Part shown: piece after piece, positions 17,626 to 27,572 of the stretch
Position numbering within the stretch: position 1 is the stretch's first letter
How the letters are laid out: each line of letters begins with the position of its first letter
Source: Methylomonas koyamae
GTDB taxonomy: Bacteria; Pseudomonadota; Gammaproteobacteria; Methylococcales; Methylomonadaceae
Length of the DNA: 52,229 bases
Reading direction: 5' to 3'
NCBI RefSeq assembly: GCF_001644025.1
Contig: NZ_LUUK01000209.1
Coordinates: 1-52,229, forward strand
Program-made: the position numbers and the translations under genes
The notes under the pieces: model-generated
What the model saw: the letters and a program-made list of their open reading frames with translations, nothing else
The model's database searches: none
What the model was told of the DNA's origin: nothing

Positions 17626-17762
17626 CCTGCCGGTTTTGCTAAACCTTGGGCCCACCGGTATTTGGGTCCAAGCCGTTCTTCGTCTCAATCGTCTGGCGAG
17701 AACCCTATCGACCTCGCCAGCCCGGTCGCGCGACCACACTATCCCACTCGGAGCGATCATCC

Positions 17763-20700
17763 ATGGCCAAACGGCGAGAACAACGGCGGCATGTCAGAAG
17801 CGAACATCCCGGCGGCGAGGAAGCGCCGATTCGTTTTGAATTGTTCAACACGGAACGGCTGGAACAGCATGCGGTCAGTCTGGCGCGCGCCCAAAAAGTC
17901 ACGCATTTGAAGAAAGGCCGCAAGCTGATTCCGCGCGTTCGCGAGAATGCCTTGGTATTGTTGGAGGCCTATAAAGCCGTGGCGCGCGCGGTCAGGCAAC
18001 AGCATGCCATCACGCCGGCGGCGGAATGGTTGCTGGACAACTTTCACGTCATCGAAGAGCAGATCAGCGACATTCACGTCGATTTGCCGGAAAGCTATTC
18101 GCGGGAATTGCCCAAACTGGCCGAAGGCGTGTTGGCCGGCTATCCGCGGGTATACGGTATCGCCTGGGCCTTGGTGGCCCACACCGACAGCCGGTTTTCG
18201 CCGGAATTACTGACTTTGTTCGTGAATGCTTACCAAAGCGTCGAGCCGCTGACGCTGGGCGAATTGTGGGCCATTCCGATTACGTTGCGGGTGTTACTGG
18301 TCGAGAATCTGCGCCGGCTGGCCGTGAACATTATGCGTTCGCAAAACGGCCGGCGCTTGGCCGACCAGTTTGTCGATGAAGTCGAACAAATCGTCGCGCG
18401 TAGCGACAGTCCGGAGCCGGCGATTCCGGCCGGCGTGCTGCCGTCCGAGCCGTTGCGGCAAGCGTACGCGGTCCAAATCCTGCAGCGCTCGCACGACCCG
18501 CATCCGGCGGTGGCGCTATCCCTGGCATTTCTGACCGACTGGCTCGCCGAACAGGGGCTGAGTCTGGACGACATCGTGCATCAGGAACATGCCGCGCAAA
18601 TCGCCGACAATCTGACGGTGCGTAACATCATTACCAGCATGCGGGCGATTTCCGCTTTCGAATGGCCGCAATTCGTCGAAGACGTTAGTCTGGTGGACGC
18701 TTGTTTGCGCGGACACGCAGGCTATCTGGCGATGGACTTTCTGACCCGCGACCGCTATCGCCATGCGATAGAGGACTTGGCCAAGCGCTCGCCGGCCTCG
18801 GAAGTCGAGATTGCCAGACTGGCGATCGCCGAAGTGCAAATTGCAGTTGCCCAGGATAGTGACGACGAACGTCAAACCGAACCGGGTTATTACTTAATCG
18901 GTGCCGGCCGTTACCGGTTCGAAACCAAGGTCGGTTATCGGCCGGGCCTGAAACAACGCCTGTTACGCTGTTACGTCAGCCACGCCGGTACCGCCTATGT
19001 GGTCAGTTTGGCGGTATTGACCTTGCTGCTGTTGCTGTTGCCGTTGAGCGCATCGGCGAGTGCCGGCTTGCCCGGCTGGCAGTTATGCGCGTTGGCGTTG
19101 GCGTTCGCGTTTCCAGCTTCGGACATCGCCATCGGCTGGATGAATCATTTTATCGTGGCCGGCTTGCCGCCCAATCACCTGCCGCGCCTGGAACTCAAGG
19201 ACGGCGTGCCCGAGGCCTTAAGTACCTTCGTGGTGGTGCCGACGTTGTTCGTCAACGCCGCCGGGGTGCTGCAACAAATAGAGCAAATGGAAATTCGCTA
19301 TCTCGCCAATCCGGACGGCGCGGTGCGCTTTGCGTTGTTGTCGGACTGGGCGGATGCCGAACAGGAAAGTCAGCCGGACGACGCGGCACTGCTGGCGGTG
19401 GCGGTCGAGGCCATCGCCGCGTTGAATCTGAAATACGCTCGGCAACGGTTTTATGTGTTTCACCGCAAGCGGCTCTGGAATCCCAGCGAAGGCAAGTGGA
19501 TGGGTTGGGAACGCAAGCGCGGCAAGCTTCAAGAATTCAATCGCCTGCTGCGCGGCGCGACCGACACCTCGTTTCTGCCGATGGACGGCGTGCCGGCCAG
19601 CGCGCCGCCGGGCGTGTGTTACGTCATCACGTTGGATGCCGACACCAAGCTGCCGATGGGCGTGGTCGCGCAACTGGTGGGTGTGGCTGCCCATCCGTTG
19701 AATCGGCCGGTATTCGATGCGACCAGCCAAACCGTCGTCGACGGCTACGGCATTCTGCAACCGCGCGTCACGCCGACCCTGCCGCAACGTCAGGAGCGCT
19801 CGATGTTTCACCAGATCTTCGCCGGCGCTTCCGGTACCGATGCCTATGCCAGTTCGGTCTCCGAGCTGTATCAGGATCTGTTCGGCCTGGGTACCTACAG
19901 CGGCAAGGGTCTTTACCACGTGGACAGCTTCGCGGCGGCATTGGCCGGGCGGGTGCCCGACAATACTCAGCTCAGCCACGATTTGTTCGAGAGCGTCTAC
20001 GTGCGTTGCGGTTTGGTCAGCGATATCGAGTTTTTCGAGGAGTTTCCGTCGCATACCGAGGTGGCCGCTTCGCGCGAACACCGCTGGGTGCGCGGCGATT
20101 GGCAGCTGTTGCCCTGGATCTTCGGCGCGCGGGGCAAGGGCATGCCGATGATCGGTCGCTGGAAAATGCTGGACAATCTCCGGCGTTCGCTGTCTGCACC
20201 GGCGGCGTTCTCGGCGCTAGTGCTCGGCTGGAGTTTGCCGAACGCGCCGCTGCTGGCCTTGACCGCCTTCGTACTGATCGCGCTGGCCTTTCCGGCGGTG
20301 TTGGCGATAACCGCCGGTTTTAGCGCGCCCCGGCGCGGCATTTCTATCGCCACTCATCTGCGCGGCACCGGCGAAAACGTGGCGTGGGCATTGTGCAACA
20401 GCCTAGTGGCGCTGACCTTATTGGCTCAGCAAGCTTGGCTGATGGCCGACGCCATCTCGACCACGCTGGTCAGGCTATTCATTACCCGCCGCAAACTGTT
20501 GAAGTGGGTGACGGCCTTGCAGGCCAAGGCCGGCGCCGGGCACGCCTTGAAAAATCTGATCCGGCCGTTGAGTCATTCCTCGTCGGTGGTGTTTGGCGCC
20601 GGCGCGCTGGTGGTGGTGTTCAATCCGGACGCGATCGTCGCGGCCGCGCCGTTTTTATTGTTGTGGTGGTTGGCGCCGGTGGTGGCGCGGGCCTTGAGTT

Positions 20701-23700
20701 TGCCGCCCAAGATCGATAGCGCGGAAGTACTGTTGCCGGCCGACAGTGCCCGATTGCGTTGCCACGGCCGGCGCATCTGGCGGTTTTTCACTACCTTCGT
20801 GACCGCCGAGGAACACTTTTTGCCGCCGGACAATTTTCAGGAAGACCCCCGGCCGGTGATCGCCCATCGCAGTTCGCCGACCAATTTCGGTTTGTATTTG
20901 TTGTCGATCGTGGCGGCACGGGATTTTGGCTGGCTGGGTTTGACCGATGCCATCGAACGGTTGGAGGCCACGGTTGCGACGCTGGCCGGGTTGCCGCGCC
21001 TGCACGGCCATTTCTACAACTGGTACGACACCCGCGATTTACGGACGCTGGAGCCGCGCTACGTGTCCACGGTCGATAGCGGCAATCTGGCCGGCCACTT
21101 GTTGACGCTGGCTCAGGCCTGCCGGGAAATGGCGAATCGGCCGCTGGATTTGTCCAACGCGTTGATCGGCTTGGCCGATACCCACGCTTTATTGAGCGAC
21201 GCGTTAGCCAAACTCAGCGACGATCGGCGCACGCTGACGGTGAGCTTGGCGGAGTTGCGCCTCAAAGTCGCCGATCTGGGCGAATTGCTCGGCGCGCGCC
21301 CCGCCGATGCCGAGGAATGGAGTCGATTGTGGCGGCGCCTGACCGATTGCGTCGGCGCCTTGCACGATCTGGCCAACGCCCATGCCGTCGAGCGCGGCGA
21401 TAGCCAGGGCAACGAAGTGCTGGTGTGGGCCGGTTTGCTGCGAGACGACATCCGCTCGCATGCGCGTGATGTGGCGACTTTGATGCCGTGGATTCATTTT
21501 CCGGCGCGCTACCACCCCGCATCCGACCCGCCAAGCCATCGATTCGATCTGGACACGCCGCTGTGCCATCTGCCGGAGCGCTACGCGCTGTGGGCGAATC
21601 GCCAGGCGTGCGCCGAATCGGAGCCGGCGAGCTCCGAGAATACCGCAACGCGGGTGTTGCTGTGCCGGGCCGGCGAACAGGCCGATACCTTGCGTCAGCG
21701 CCTCGATCTGCTCGCCGAGCAGTTGGAAAGCTGGTTCCGCGAGATGGACTTTCGATTCTTGTACGACACCAGTCGCCACATGTTCGCGATCGGCTACCGG
21801 GTCGCCCAAGGTGTCATCGATTCCAGTTACTACGATCTATTGGCCTCGGAGGCCCGTTTGGCAAGCATTATTGCGATCGCCAAACGCGACGTGCCGAGCA
21901 GTCATTGGTTTCATCTGGGCCGGCGGGTGACGCGGGTCGCCCACGGTACGGTGTTGCTGTCCTGGTCCGGCTCGATGTTCGAATATTTGATGCCGTCGCT
22001 GGTGACCTTTACCCCGCGCTACAGCTTGCTGGATCAGACCTGCCGGCTGGTCGTGAAGCGGCAGATCGCCTACGGCCGGGAGCGCGGCGTCCCCTGGGGC
22101 GTGTCCGAATCGGCGTTTAACGGCCGAGACGTGTATTTGACCTATCAATACTCGGCGTTCGGCGTGCCCGGCTTGGGCATGAAGCGCGGCTTGGGCGAGG
22201 AACTGGTGATCGCGCCCTACGCGACGGCCCTGGCGGCGATGTATTTGCCACACGCCGCTGCGGAAAACTTCGCGCGTCTGGAGCAAGAAGGCGGCGTGGG
22301 ACGCTACGGTTTCTACGAAGCCTTGGACTACACACCGATTCGGCTGGCGGAAGGCCAGCGGGTGGCTCTGGTACGTTGCTATATGGCGCATCATCAAGGT
22401 ATGTCGCTGGTCGCCTTCGCTAACGTGGTACACGACGGGACGATGCGCCACCGCTTCCACCGCGCGGCGTTGATTCAGTCCGCGCATTTGCTGCTGCAGG
22501 AACGCATCCCGCACGGCGCCGACACCAGCGTGCCGCCGCTGTTGCAGGAGCTGTCCGATGTCAAGGAGACCGTGCAGCCGCCGGTGCGGCGCTTGTGTTC
22601 GCCGATGTCGGCGGTGCCGTCGACTCAGCTGTTGTCCAACGGCCGTTACGCGGTGATGATCACCGCCGCCGGCTCCGGCTATAGCCTGTGGCGTAACCAG
22701 GCCGTAACCCGTTGGCGGGAAGATCCCACCGGCGACGCCTGGGGTAGTTATCTGTATTTGCGCGATGTCGAAACCGGCAAGGTCTGGTCGGCCGGCTATC
22801 AGCCGACGGCGGCCTGCCCCGACCATTACGAGGTGGTGTTTGTCGAGGACAGGGCACGGATTACCCGCACCGACGGCTTGATCGTCGCCACGCTGGAAAT
22901 CGTGGTGTCGCCGGAAGACGACGCCGAAATTCGCCGGTTGAGCTTAACCAACAACAGCGCTTACTCGCGCGAAATCGAAATCACGTCTTACGCGGAAATC
23001 GTGTTGACCACCCCGGCCGCGGATATTGCCCATCCGGCCTTTTCCAATCTGTTCGTGCAAACCGAATACTGGCCGCAGACCCGTGCCTTACTGGCGCATC
23101 GTCGTCCGCGCGCGCCGGACGACGCGCCGGTTTGGGCCGCGCACGTACTGGCCGATCGGCAAAGCGGCGACGGGCTGCAATACGAAACCGACCGGGCCCG
23201 TTTTATCGGCCGGGGCCAAACGGCGCGCGCGCCGCTGGCGGTGATGGACGGCAGGCCGTTGAGCAATACGGTGGGCTGCGTATTGGACCCGATATTCAGT
23301 CTGCGTACCCGTGTGAAAGTGGCGGCCGGCGCGACCGAGCATCTGACCTTTACCACGCTGGTGGCGGCCTCGCGCCAAGCGGCGGCGGATTTGGCCGACA
23401 AATACCACAATCCGGTGGCTTGGGAGCGGGTCTCGGCCTTGGCCTGGACGCACGCGCACGTGCAATTGCACCATTTGCGTACCAAGCCCGATGAAGCGCA
23501 ATTGTTTCAAATGCTGGCTAACCGCTTGATTTACGCCGATCCGTCGCTGCGACCGGCCGGTAAGCTGTCGCAGACCAATACGCTGAACGTCGGCGGACTT
23601 TGGCGACACGGGATTTCCGGCGACCGGCCCATCGTGTTGTTGCGGGTCGGCGAACCGGAAGAGCGCGGCATCGTCGAGCAATTGTTGCGCGCGCACGAAT

Positions 23701-26456
23701 ATTGGCGCATTAAGGGATTGGCCGTGGATTTGCTGATCTTGAACGAGAAGGAAGTGTCCTACGTCGAGGACTTGCAGGCCTTGCTGGAAAATCTGGTGCG
23801 GGAGAATCAGGCCCGCGCCGCCGCCGATCAGGGCCAACAGGGCGCGATTTTCGCGTTGCAAGCCAGCGTGCTGTCTCTGGAAGAGCGGCGCTTGTTGCAA
23901 ACGGCGGCTCGGGCGGTGTTGGTCGGCCATCGCGGCACCTTGGCCGAACAGTTGTTGCGTCATCCGCGGCCGGCCTCGCCGTTCATTGTCCATAGAGCGG
24001 CGCGGGCGGCGGAAGTCGCCCCGGTCCTGGCGGTGCCGGACCTGGAGTTCTTCAACGGCCTCGGCGGCTTCGCCGAAGAAGGCCGCGAATATGTGATCGT
24101 GTTGGATAAAGGCCAATGGACGCCGGCGCCTTGGATTAACGTGATTGCCAATCCGGGATTCGGTTTTACCGTTTCGGAGCTGGGTAGCGGTTGCACCTGG
24201 GCCGGCAATAGCCGGGAAAACCAACTGACGCCCTGGTCCAACGATCCGGTCGGCGATGCGCCCGGCGAAGTGTTTTATTTGCGCGACGACGAAACGCAGG
24301 AATTATGGACCCCGACCGTGTTGCCGATTCGGGTCGAGAATGCCGGCTATCTGATCAGGCACGGCCAGGGTTACAGCCGCTTCGAGCACGTCTCGCACGG
24401 CATCCGTGCCGAACTGCTGCAATTCGTCGATCCGGACGATCCGATCAAGTTGTCGTCGTTGATTCTGACCAACCAGTCCGGCCGCCACCGTCGCCTGACC
24501 GTGACGGCCTATCTGGAATGGGTGCTGGGTGCCTCGCGCAGCGTGACGGCACCGCATATCGTCACCGAACTGGACTCGGATACCGGCGCTTTGTTGGCCT
24601 ATAACCCCTGGGATCCCGAATTCGGCCAACGCGTCGCGTTCGCCGATCTGGCCGGCCGGCAGACGACTTGGACCGCGAATCGCGGCGAATTCCTCGGTCG
24701 TAACGGCAGTCTGGACGCACCGGCCGGCTTGTCGAGTCGCAAACCGCTGAAGAACCGGGTCGGCGCCGGCTTGGACCCGTGCGCGGCCTTGCAAACGACG
24801 CTGGAAATGGCGTCTAAGCAACGCATCGAGATCGTGTTTTTGCTGGGACAGGGTCGCGACAAAACCCATGCCGTCGAGTTGATCCGCCGCCATCGGGCTT
24901 TCGACATGGCAAGTCGCTTCGCCGTGGTGAAGCAAGCTTGGCAAGGCGTTACGCACCAGGTCCAAGTCGAAACGCCGGACCGCGAGCTGGACATTCTGTT
25001 AAACGGCTGGTTGCTGTATCAGACCCTGAGTTGCCGGATGTGGGCGAGGGCGGCGTTTTATCAGGTGGGCGGCGCCTTCGGTTTCCGCGATCAATTACAG
25101 GACGGCATGGCCTTGGCGGTGAGCCGGCCGGAATTGACGCGGGAACATCTGTTGCGCGCCGCCGGCCGCCAGTTCGAGCCGGGCGACGTGCAGCATTGGT
25201 GGCATCCGCCCACCGGTCGCGGCGTGCGTACCCGATTTTCCGACGACCGGGTCTGGTTGCCGTTTGCGGTGCGGCATTATTTGCAGGTCAGTGGCGATAC
25301 TCCGGTGCTGGACGAACTGATCCCGTTTCTGGATGGACCGCTGTTGGCGGCGGACCAGGACGATGCGTATTTTCAACCGGGCCAAAGTCAGCGTTCGGCC
25401 AGTTTGTTCGAGCATTGCGCCCGAGCGTTGGACTTGAGTTTGACGACCGGCGCTCACGGCTTGCCGTTGATCGGCAGCGGCGACTGGAACGACGGCATGA
25501 ATCGGGTCGGCAATCGGGGCCAGGGCGAGAGCGTCTGGCTGGCCTGGTTCCTGATCGCGTCGCTGTCGGCCTTCGCCGAAATTGCCGAGGCGCGCGGTGA
25601 ATCCGAACGGGCAGGCCGCTGGCGCGAGCACGTCGAGCGGCTGCGAATCGCGCTGGAAGCGGAAGCCTGGGACGGCGCCTGGTACCGGCGCGCGTATTTC
25701 GACGACGGTTCGCCGCTGGGTTCGGCGACCAACGCCGAATGTCGCATCGATGCCATTGCCCAGAGCTGGGCCGTCATCTCCGGCGCCGCCGAGCCGGAAC
25801 GGGCGCGGCGGGCGATGGCGTCGGTGCGCGAATATTTGGTGCGTTACGGCGACGACCTAGTGCTGTTGTTCACGCCGCCGTTCGACAAGACCGAACGCGA
25901 TCCCGGTTATATCAAAAGCTATCCGCCCGGCATTCGCGAGAACGGCGGGCAATATACTCACGCGGCGATTTGGTCGGTGATTGCCTATGCGCTGCTCGGC
26001 GACGGCGACCAAGCCGGCGAATTGCTGTGCATGCTTAACCCGATCAAGCGCACCGCCAGCCGCACCGGCGTGTATGCCTATAAGGTCGAGCCCTATGTGC
26101 TGGCGGCGGACATTTATTCCGAAGCCCCGCATGCCCGGCGCGGCGGTTGGACCTGGTACACCGGCGCGGCCGGCTGGTTCTATCGGGCCGGATTGGAGAC
26201 CGTGCTGGGTTTACAACGACGCGGCGACCGGTTGCTGTTCGCGCCCTGTATTCCGAAAGGTTGGCCCGCTTACCGGATGGAGTATCGGCATGGCGGCAGC
26301 GTTTACGACATCCACGTGGACAATCCGGACAGCGTATCGCGCGGCGTGGTCGGTCTGGAGTTGGACGGGGTTGCGCAATCAATTGCCGACGGGATTGCGT
26401 TGCTCGACGACGGGCAACGGCATCAAGTGTCGGTCGTATTGGGCAGCAACCTATAG
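17763..26456 (+). CDS. ndvB: cyclic beta-1,2-glucan synthase (NdvB/Cgs type)
   Basis: 2897 residues, the usual giant size. It polymerises, cyclises and trims beta-1,2-glucan from UDP-glucose at the inner membrane. Seen: an N-terminal cytoplasmic domain; membrane segments near 410-450, 812-850 and 943-978; a GT84 glycosyltransferase region with LDADTK near 623 and HRWVRGDW near 773; and a C-terminal GH94 phosphorylase-like half with GSGDWNDGMN near 2570, the chain-length-control region. I chose the ATG at 17763 (MAKRREQ), with GGAG 9 bases upstream, over a longer frame from 17646. It is the only gene of this pathway here; no export gene (NdvA type) lies beside it. Confidence 0.93.
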   Translation: MAKRREQRRHVRSEHPGGEEAPIRFELFNTERLEQHAVSLARAQKVTHLKKGRKLIPRVRENALVLLEAYKAVARAVRQQHAITPAAEWLLDNFHVIEEQISDIHVDLPESYSRELPKLAEGVLAGYPRVYGIAWALVAHTDSRFSPELLTLFVNAYQSVEPLTLGELWAIPITLRVLLVENLRRLAVNIMRSQNGRRLADQFVDEVEQIVARSDSPEPAIPAGVLPSEPLRQAYAVQILQRSHDPHPAVALSLAFLTDWLAEQGLSLDDIVHQEHAAQIADNLTVRNIITSMRAISAFEWPQFVEDVSLVDACLRGHAGYLAMDFLTRDRYRHAIEDLAKRSPASEVEIARLAIAEVQIAVAQDSDDERQTEPGYYLIGAGRYRFETKVGYRPGLKQRLLRCYVSHAGTAYVVSLAVLTLLLLLLPLSASASAGLPGWQLCALALAFAFPASDIAIGWMNHFIVAGLPPNHLPRLELKDGVPEALSTFVVVPTLFVNAAGVLQQIEQMEIRYLANPDGAVRFALLSDWADAEQESQPDDAALLAVAVEAIAALNLKYARQRFYVFHRKRLWNPSEGKWMGWERKRGKLQEFNRLLRGATDTSFLPMDGVPASAPPGVCYVITLDADTKLPMGVVAQLVGVAAHPLNRPVFDATSQTVVDGYGILQPRVTPTLPQRQERSMFHQIFAGASGTDAYASSVSELYQDLFGLGTYSGKGLYHVDSFAAALAGRVPDNTQLSHDLFESVYVRCGLVSDIEFFEEFPSHTEVAASREHRWVRGDWQLLPWIFGARGKGMPMIGRWKMLDNLRRSLSAPAAFSALVLGWSLPNAPLLALTAFVLIALAFPAVLAITAGFSAPRRGISIATHLRGTGENVAWALCNSLVALTLLAQQAWLMADAISTTLVRLFITRRKLLKWVTALQAKAGAGHALKNLIRPLSHSSSVVFGAGALVVVFNPDAIVAAAPFLLLWWLAPVVARALSLPPKIDSAEVLLPADSARLRCHGRRIWRFFTTFVTAEEHFLPPDNFQEDPRPVIAHRSSPTNFGLYLLSIVAARDFGWLGLTDAIERLEATVATLAGLPRLHGHFYNWYDTRDLRTLEPRYVSTVDSGNLAGHLLTLAQACREMANRPLDLSNALIGLADTHALLSDALAKLSDDRRTLTVSLAELRLKVADLGELLGARPADAEEWSRLWRRLTDCVGALHDLANAHAVERGDSQGNEVLVWAGLLRDDIRSHARDVATLMPWIHFPARYHPASDPPSHRFDLDTPLCHLPERYALWANRQACAESEPASSENTATRVLLCRAGEQADTLRQRLDLLAEQLESWFREMDFRFLYDTSRHMFAIGYRVAQGVIDSSYYDLLASEARLASIIAIAKRDVPSSHWFHLGRRVTRVAHGTVLLSWSGSMFEYLMPSLVTFTPRYSLLDQTCRLVVKRQIAYGRERGVPWGVSESAFNGRDVYLTYQYSAFGVPGLGMKRGLGEELVIAPYATALAAMYLPHAAAENFARLEQEGGVGRYGFYEALDYTPIRLAEGQRVALVRCYMAHHQGMSLVAFANVVHDGTMRHRFHRAALIQSAHLLLQERIPHGADTSVPPLLQELSDVKETVQPPVRRLCSPMSAVPSTQLLSNGRYAVMITAAGSGYSLWRNQAVTRWREDPTGDAWGSYLYLRDVETGKVWSAGYQPTAACPDHYEVVFVEDRARITRTDGLIVATLEIVVSPEDDAEIRRLSLTNNSAYSREIEITSYAEIVLTTPAADIAHPAFSNLFVQTEYWPQTRALLAHRRPRAPDDAPVWAAHVLADRQSGDGLQYETDRARFIGRGQTARAPLAVMDGRPLSNTVGCVLDPIFSLRTRVKVAAGATEHLTFTTLVAASRQAAADLADKYHNPVAWERVSALAWTHAHVQLHHLRTKPDEAQLFQMLANRLIYADPSLRPAGKLSQTNTLNVGGLWRHGISGDRPIVLLRVGEPEERGIVEQLLRAHEYWRIKGLAVDLLILNEKEVSYVEDLQALLENLVRENQARAAADQGQQGAIFALQASVLSLEERRLLQTAARAVLVGHRGTLAEQLLRHPRPASPFIVHRAARAAEVAPVLAVPDLEFFNGLGGFAEEGREYVIVLDKGQWTPAPWINVIANPGFGFTVSELGSGCTWAGNSRENQLTPWSNDPVGDAPGEVFYLRDDETQELWTPTVLPIRVENAGYLIRHGQGYSRFEHVSHGIRAELLQFVDPDDPIKLSSLILTNQSGRHRRLTVTAYLEWVLGASRSVTAPHIVTELDSDTGALLAYNPWDPEFGQRVAFADLAGRQTTWTANRGEFLGRNGSLDAPAGLSSRKPLKNRVGAGLDPCAALQTTLEMASKQRIEIVFLLGQGRDKTHAVELIRRHRAFDMASRFAVVKQAWQGVTHQVQVETPDRELDILLNGWLLYQTLSCRMWARAAFYQVGGAFGFRDQLQDGMALAVSRPELTREHLLRAAGRQFEPGDVQHWWHPPTGRGVRTRFSDDRVWLPFAVRHYLQVSGDTPVLDELIPFLDGPLLAADQDDAYFQPGQSQRSASLFEHCARALDLSLTTGAHGLPLIGSGDWNDGMNRVGNRGQGESVWLAWFLIASLSAFAEIAEARGESERAGRWREHVERLRIALEAEAWDGAWYRRAYFDDGSPLGSATNAECRIDAIAQSWAVISGAAEPERARRAMASVREYLVRYGDDLVLLFTPPFDKTERDPGYIKSYPPGIRENGGQYTHAAIWSVIAYALLGDGDQAGELLCMLNPIKRTASRTGVYAYKVEPYVLAADIYSEAPHARRGGWTWYTGAAGWFYRAGLETVLGLQRRGDRLLFAPCIPKGWPAYRMEYRHGGSVYDIHVDNPDSVSRGVVGLELDGVAQSIADGIALLDDGQRHQVSVVLGSNL

Positions 26457-26483
26457 CGCTAGCAGAGCTTAGTGGCGCGAGCC

Positions 26484-26505
26484 ATCTGTGCGGCGCCGTA
26501 CCGAC
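26484..26505 (+). promoter_or_regulatory. shared operator site J
   Basis: Core TCTGTGCGGCGCCGTACCGA then CC. Lies 105 bases upstream of the small gene at 26610 and soon after the glucan synthase stop. Confidence 0.6.
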
Positions 26506-26609
26506 CGGCGCGGGAGAAACCGGTATCTTGATGACTGAGCGTGGAAACTGAATATTCTCCGCTTTGACCCTGGCCAATTCGGCTTGGGTCGGCCATTCAG
26601 GAGTTCGAC

Positions 26610-26801
26610 ATGAATAAAGTTCCCAACCAACACCCGGCGCAAGCAGACGAAATCATGGTCGTCGAGATTAGCGGTAATCGCCGTCACGACATCGCGGAGG
26701 ATTACGAAGACGATATGCAGATGACTGCCGGCCGAGACCGGGGCGGGTTTATCCCGGTCAGGCGCAACGCCAAAAAAGCCGAAAAAAGCGACCGTTATTG
26801 A
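26610..26801 (+). CDS. small hypothetical protein
   Basis: 63 residues, hydrophilic, with an acidic centre (DIAEDYEDDMQM) and a basic end. I recognise no family. A good AGGAG ribosome site precedes the ATG, and operator site J lies upstream; the SmbP gene follows 66 bases later. These support a real gene in the proposed regulon. Confidence 0.65.
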   Translation: MNKVPNQHPAQADEIMVVEISGNRRHDIAEDYEDDMQMTAGRDRGGFIPVRRNAKKAEKSDRY

Positions 26802-26867
26802 GATCGCCGATGTTGATGCCGGAATCGGCGCCGGGCAATGTCTAAACTCACTTACCAGGAAATCCTT

Positions 26868-27185
26868 ATGAAGATTGTTTCGAACCCATTGATCGGACTC
26901 GGCGGCGCCATGCTGTTGAGCGTTTACACTTGCAACGTCCAAGCGGCCGATAGTCACTTCGCGTTGGCGCTGGAGCATGCCAACGCAGCCGGCAGTGCCG
27001 GCGACGTCAAAAGCATCGTGGATCATGCCGATGAAGCCAAGGTGCATATCATCGTCATAGATGAGCATATGAAAGCCAGTCTCAAGAGTCTGGATGCGGC
27101 GATCGGGCATGCAAAACAAGGCCATGCCGACTTGGCGAAAAAATCCTCGGAAGACGCGGTGGCGCATTTGAACTCCGCTAAGTAA
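26868..27185 (+). CDS. smbP: small metal-binding protein SmbP
   Basis: 105 residues: a signal peptide ending near VQA-ADS and a helical mature protein with the SmbP repeat pattern (HFALALEHANAAGSAGD, AIGHAKQGHADLA, VAHLNSAK) and about ten histidines. SmbP is a periplasmic metal-binding (copper-preferring) protein first known in Nitrosomonas. I chose the ATG at 26868 because the signal peptide starts there and AGGAAA precedes it. A strong terminator follows at 27213. Confidence 0.8.
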   Translation: MKIVSNPLIGLGGAMLLSVYTCNVQAADSHFALALEHANAAGSAGDVKSIVDHADEAKVHIIVIDEHMKASLKSLDAAIGHAKQGHADLAKKSSEDAVAHLNSAK

Positions 27186-27212
27186 GGCCGGACGGTCTTC
27201 GATGCCGATGAC

Positions 27213-27241
27213 AACGGCGGGCTAATCCCCGCCGTTTTTTT
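27213..27241 (+). terminator. rho-independent terminator of smbP
   Basis: A 9-bp stem AACGGCGGG / CCCGCCGTT, a 6-base loop and a run of T. Confidence 0.9.
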
Positions 27242-27519
27242 ATGCGTGGCGGATCGTGAGTCGCTGACCTTACCCCGGTATACCAACATATAGCTTTCGC
27301 GCTTCAAATTTCGGCACATCCGCTCCCTGTCGCCCGCCGGGTGATGGATAGGGCGAGGGGATAAAAAAACCGAAATTTTAAGTGCGATGGCTATAGCGCG
27401 CGGTTAGAGGCTTCAGCCGCAAACCAGGGAGTTGCGAGGATAGACGCTTGGGGGAGGCAAGGGAATGGAATGGCGCGATCAGCTCAGCTTATGAGTCAGC
27501 GGCGCCGGAAGAGCCAGCT

Positions 27520-27556
27520 AAAAAAAGGCCGGCGCGAGCATCAAGCTCGCGCCGGC
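27520..27556 (-). terminator. rho-independent terminator of the VPLPA-tail gene
   Basis: A perfect 12-bp stem GCCGGCGCGAGC / GCTCGCGCCGGC with a 5-base loop; on the minus strand it is followed by seven T. Confidence 0.92.
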
Positions 27557-27572
27557 TATCCCTAACTAGAAC

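Larger units (their letters stand above)
27186..27572. other. intergenic region between two convergent genes
   Basis: Holds the smbP terminator (27213-27241) at the left and the leftward terminator of the VPLPA-tail gene (27520-27556) at the right. Nothing else recognised between them. Confidence 0.7.

Noticed and set aside
17645-17672. Hairpin CTTGGGCCC / GGGTCCAAG after the DUF3309 gene
   Set aside because: One G-T pair and no T-run; not convincing as a terminator.
19085-20323. 412-codon frame inside the glucan synthase
   Set aside because: Alternative frame of a clearly coding giant gene, Arg/Gly-rich with no domain.
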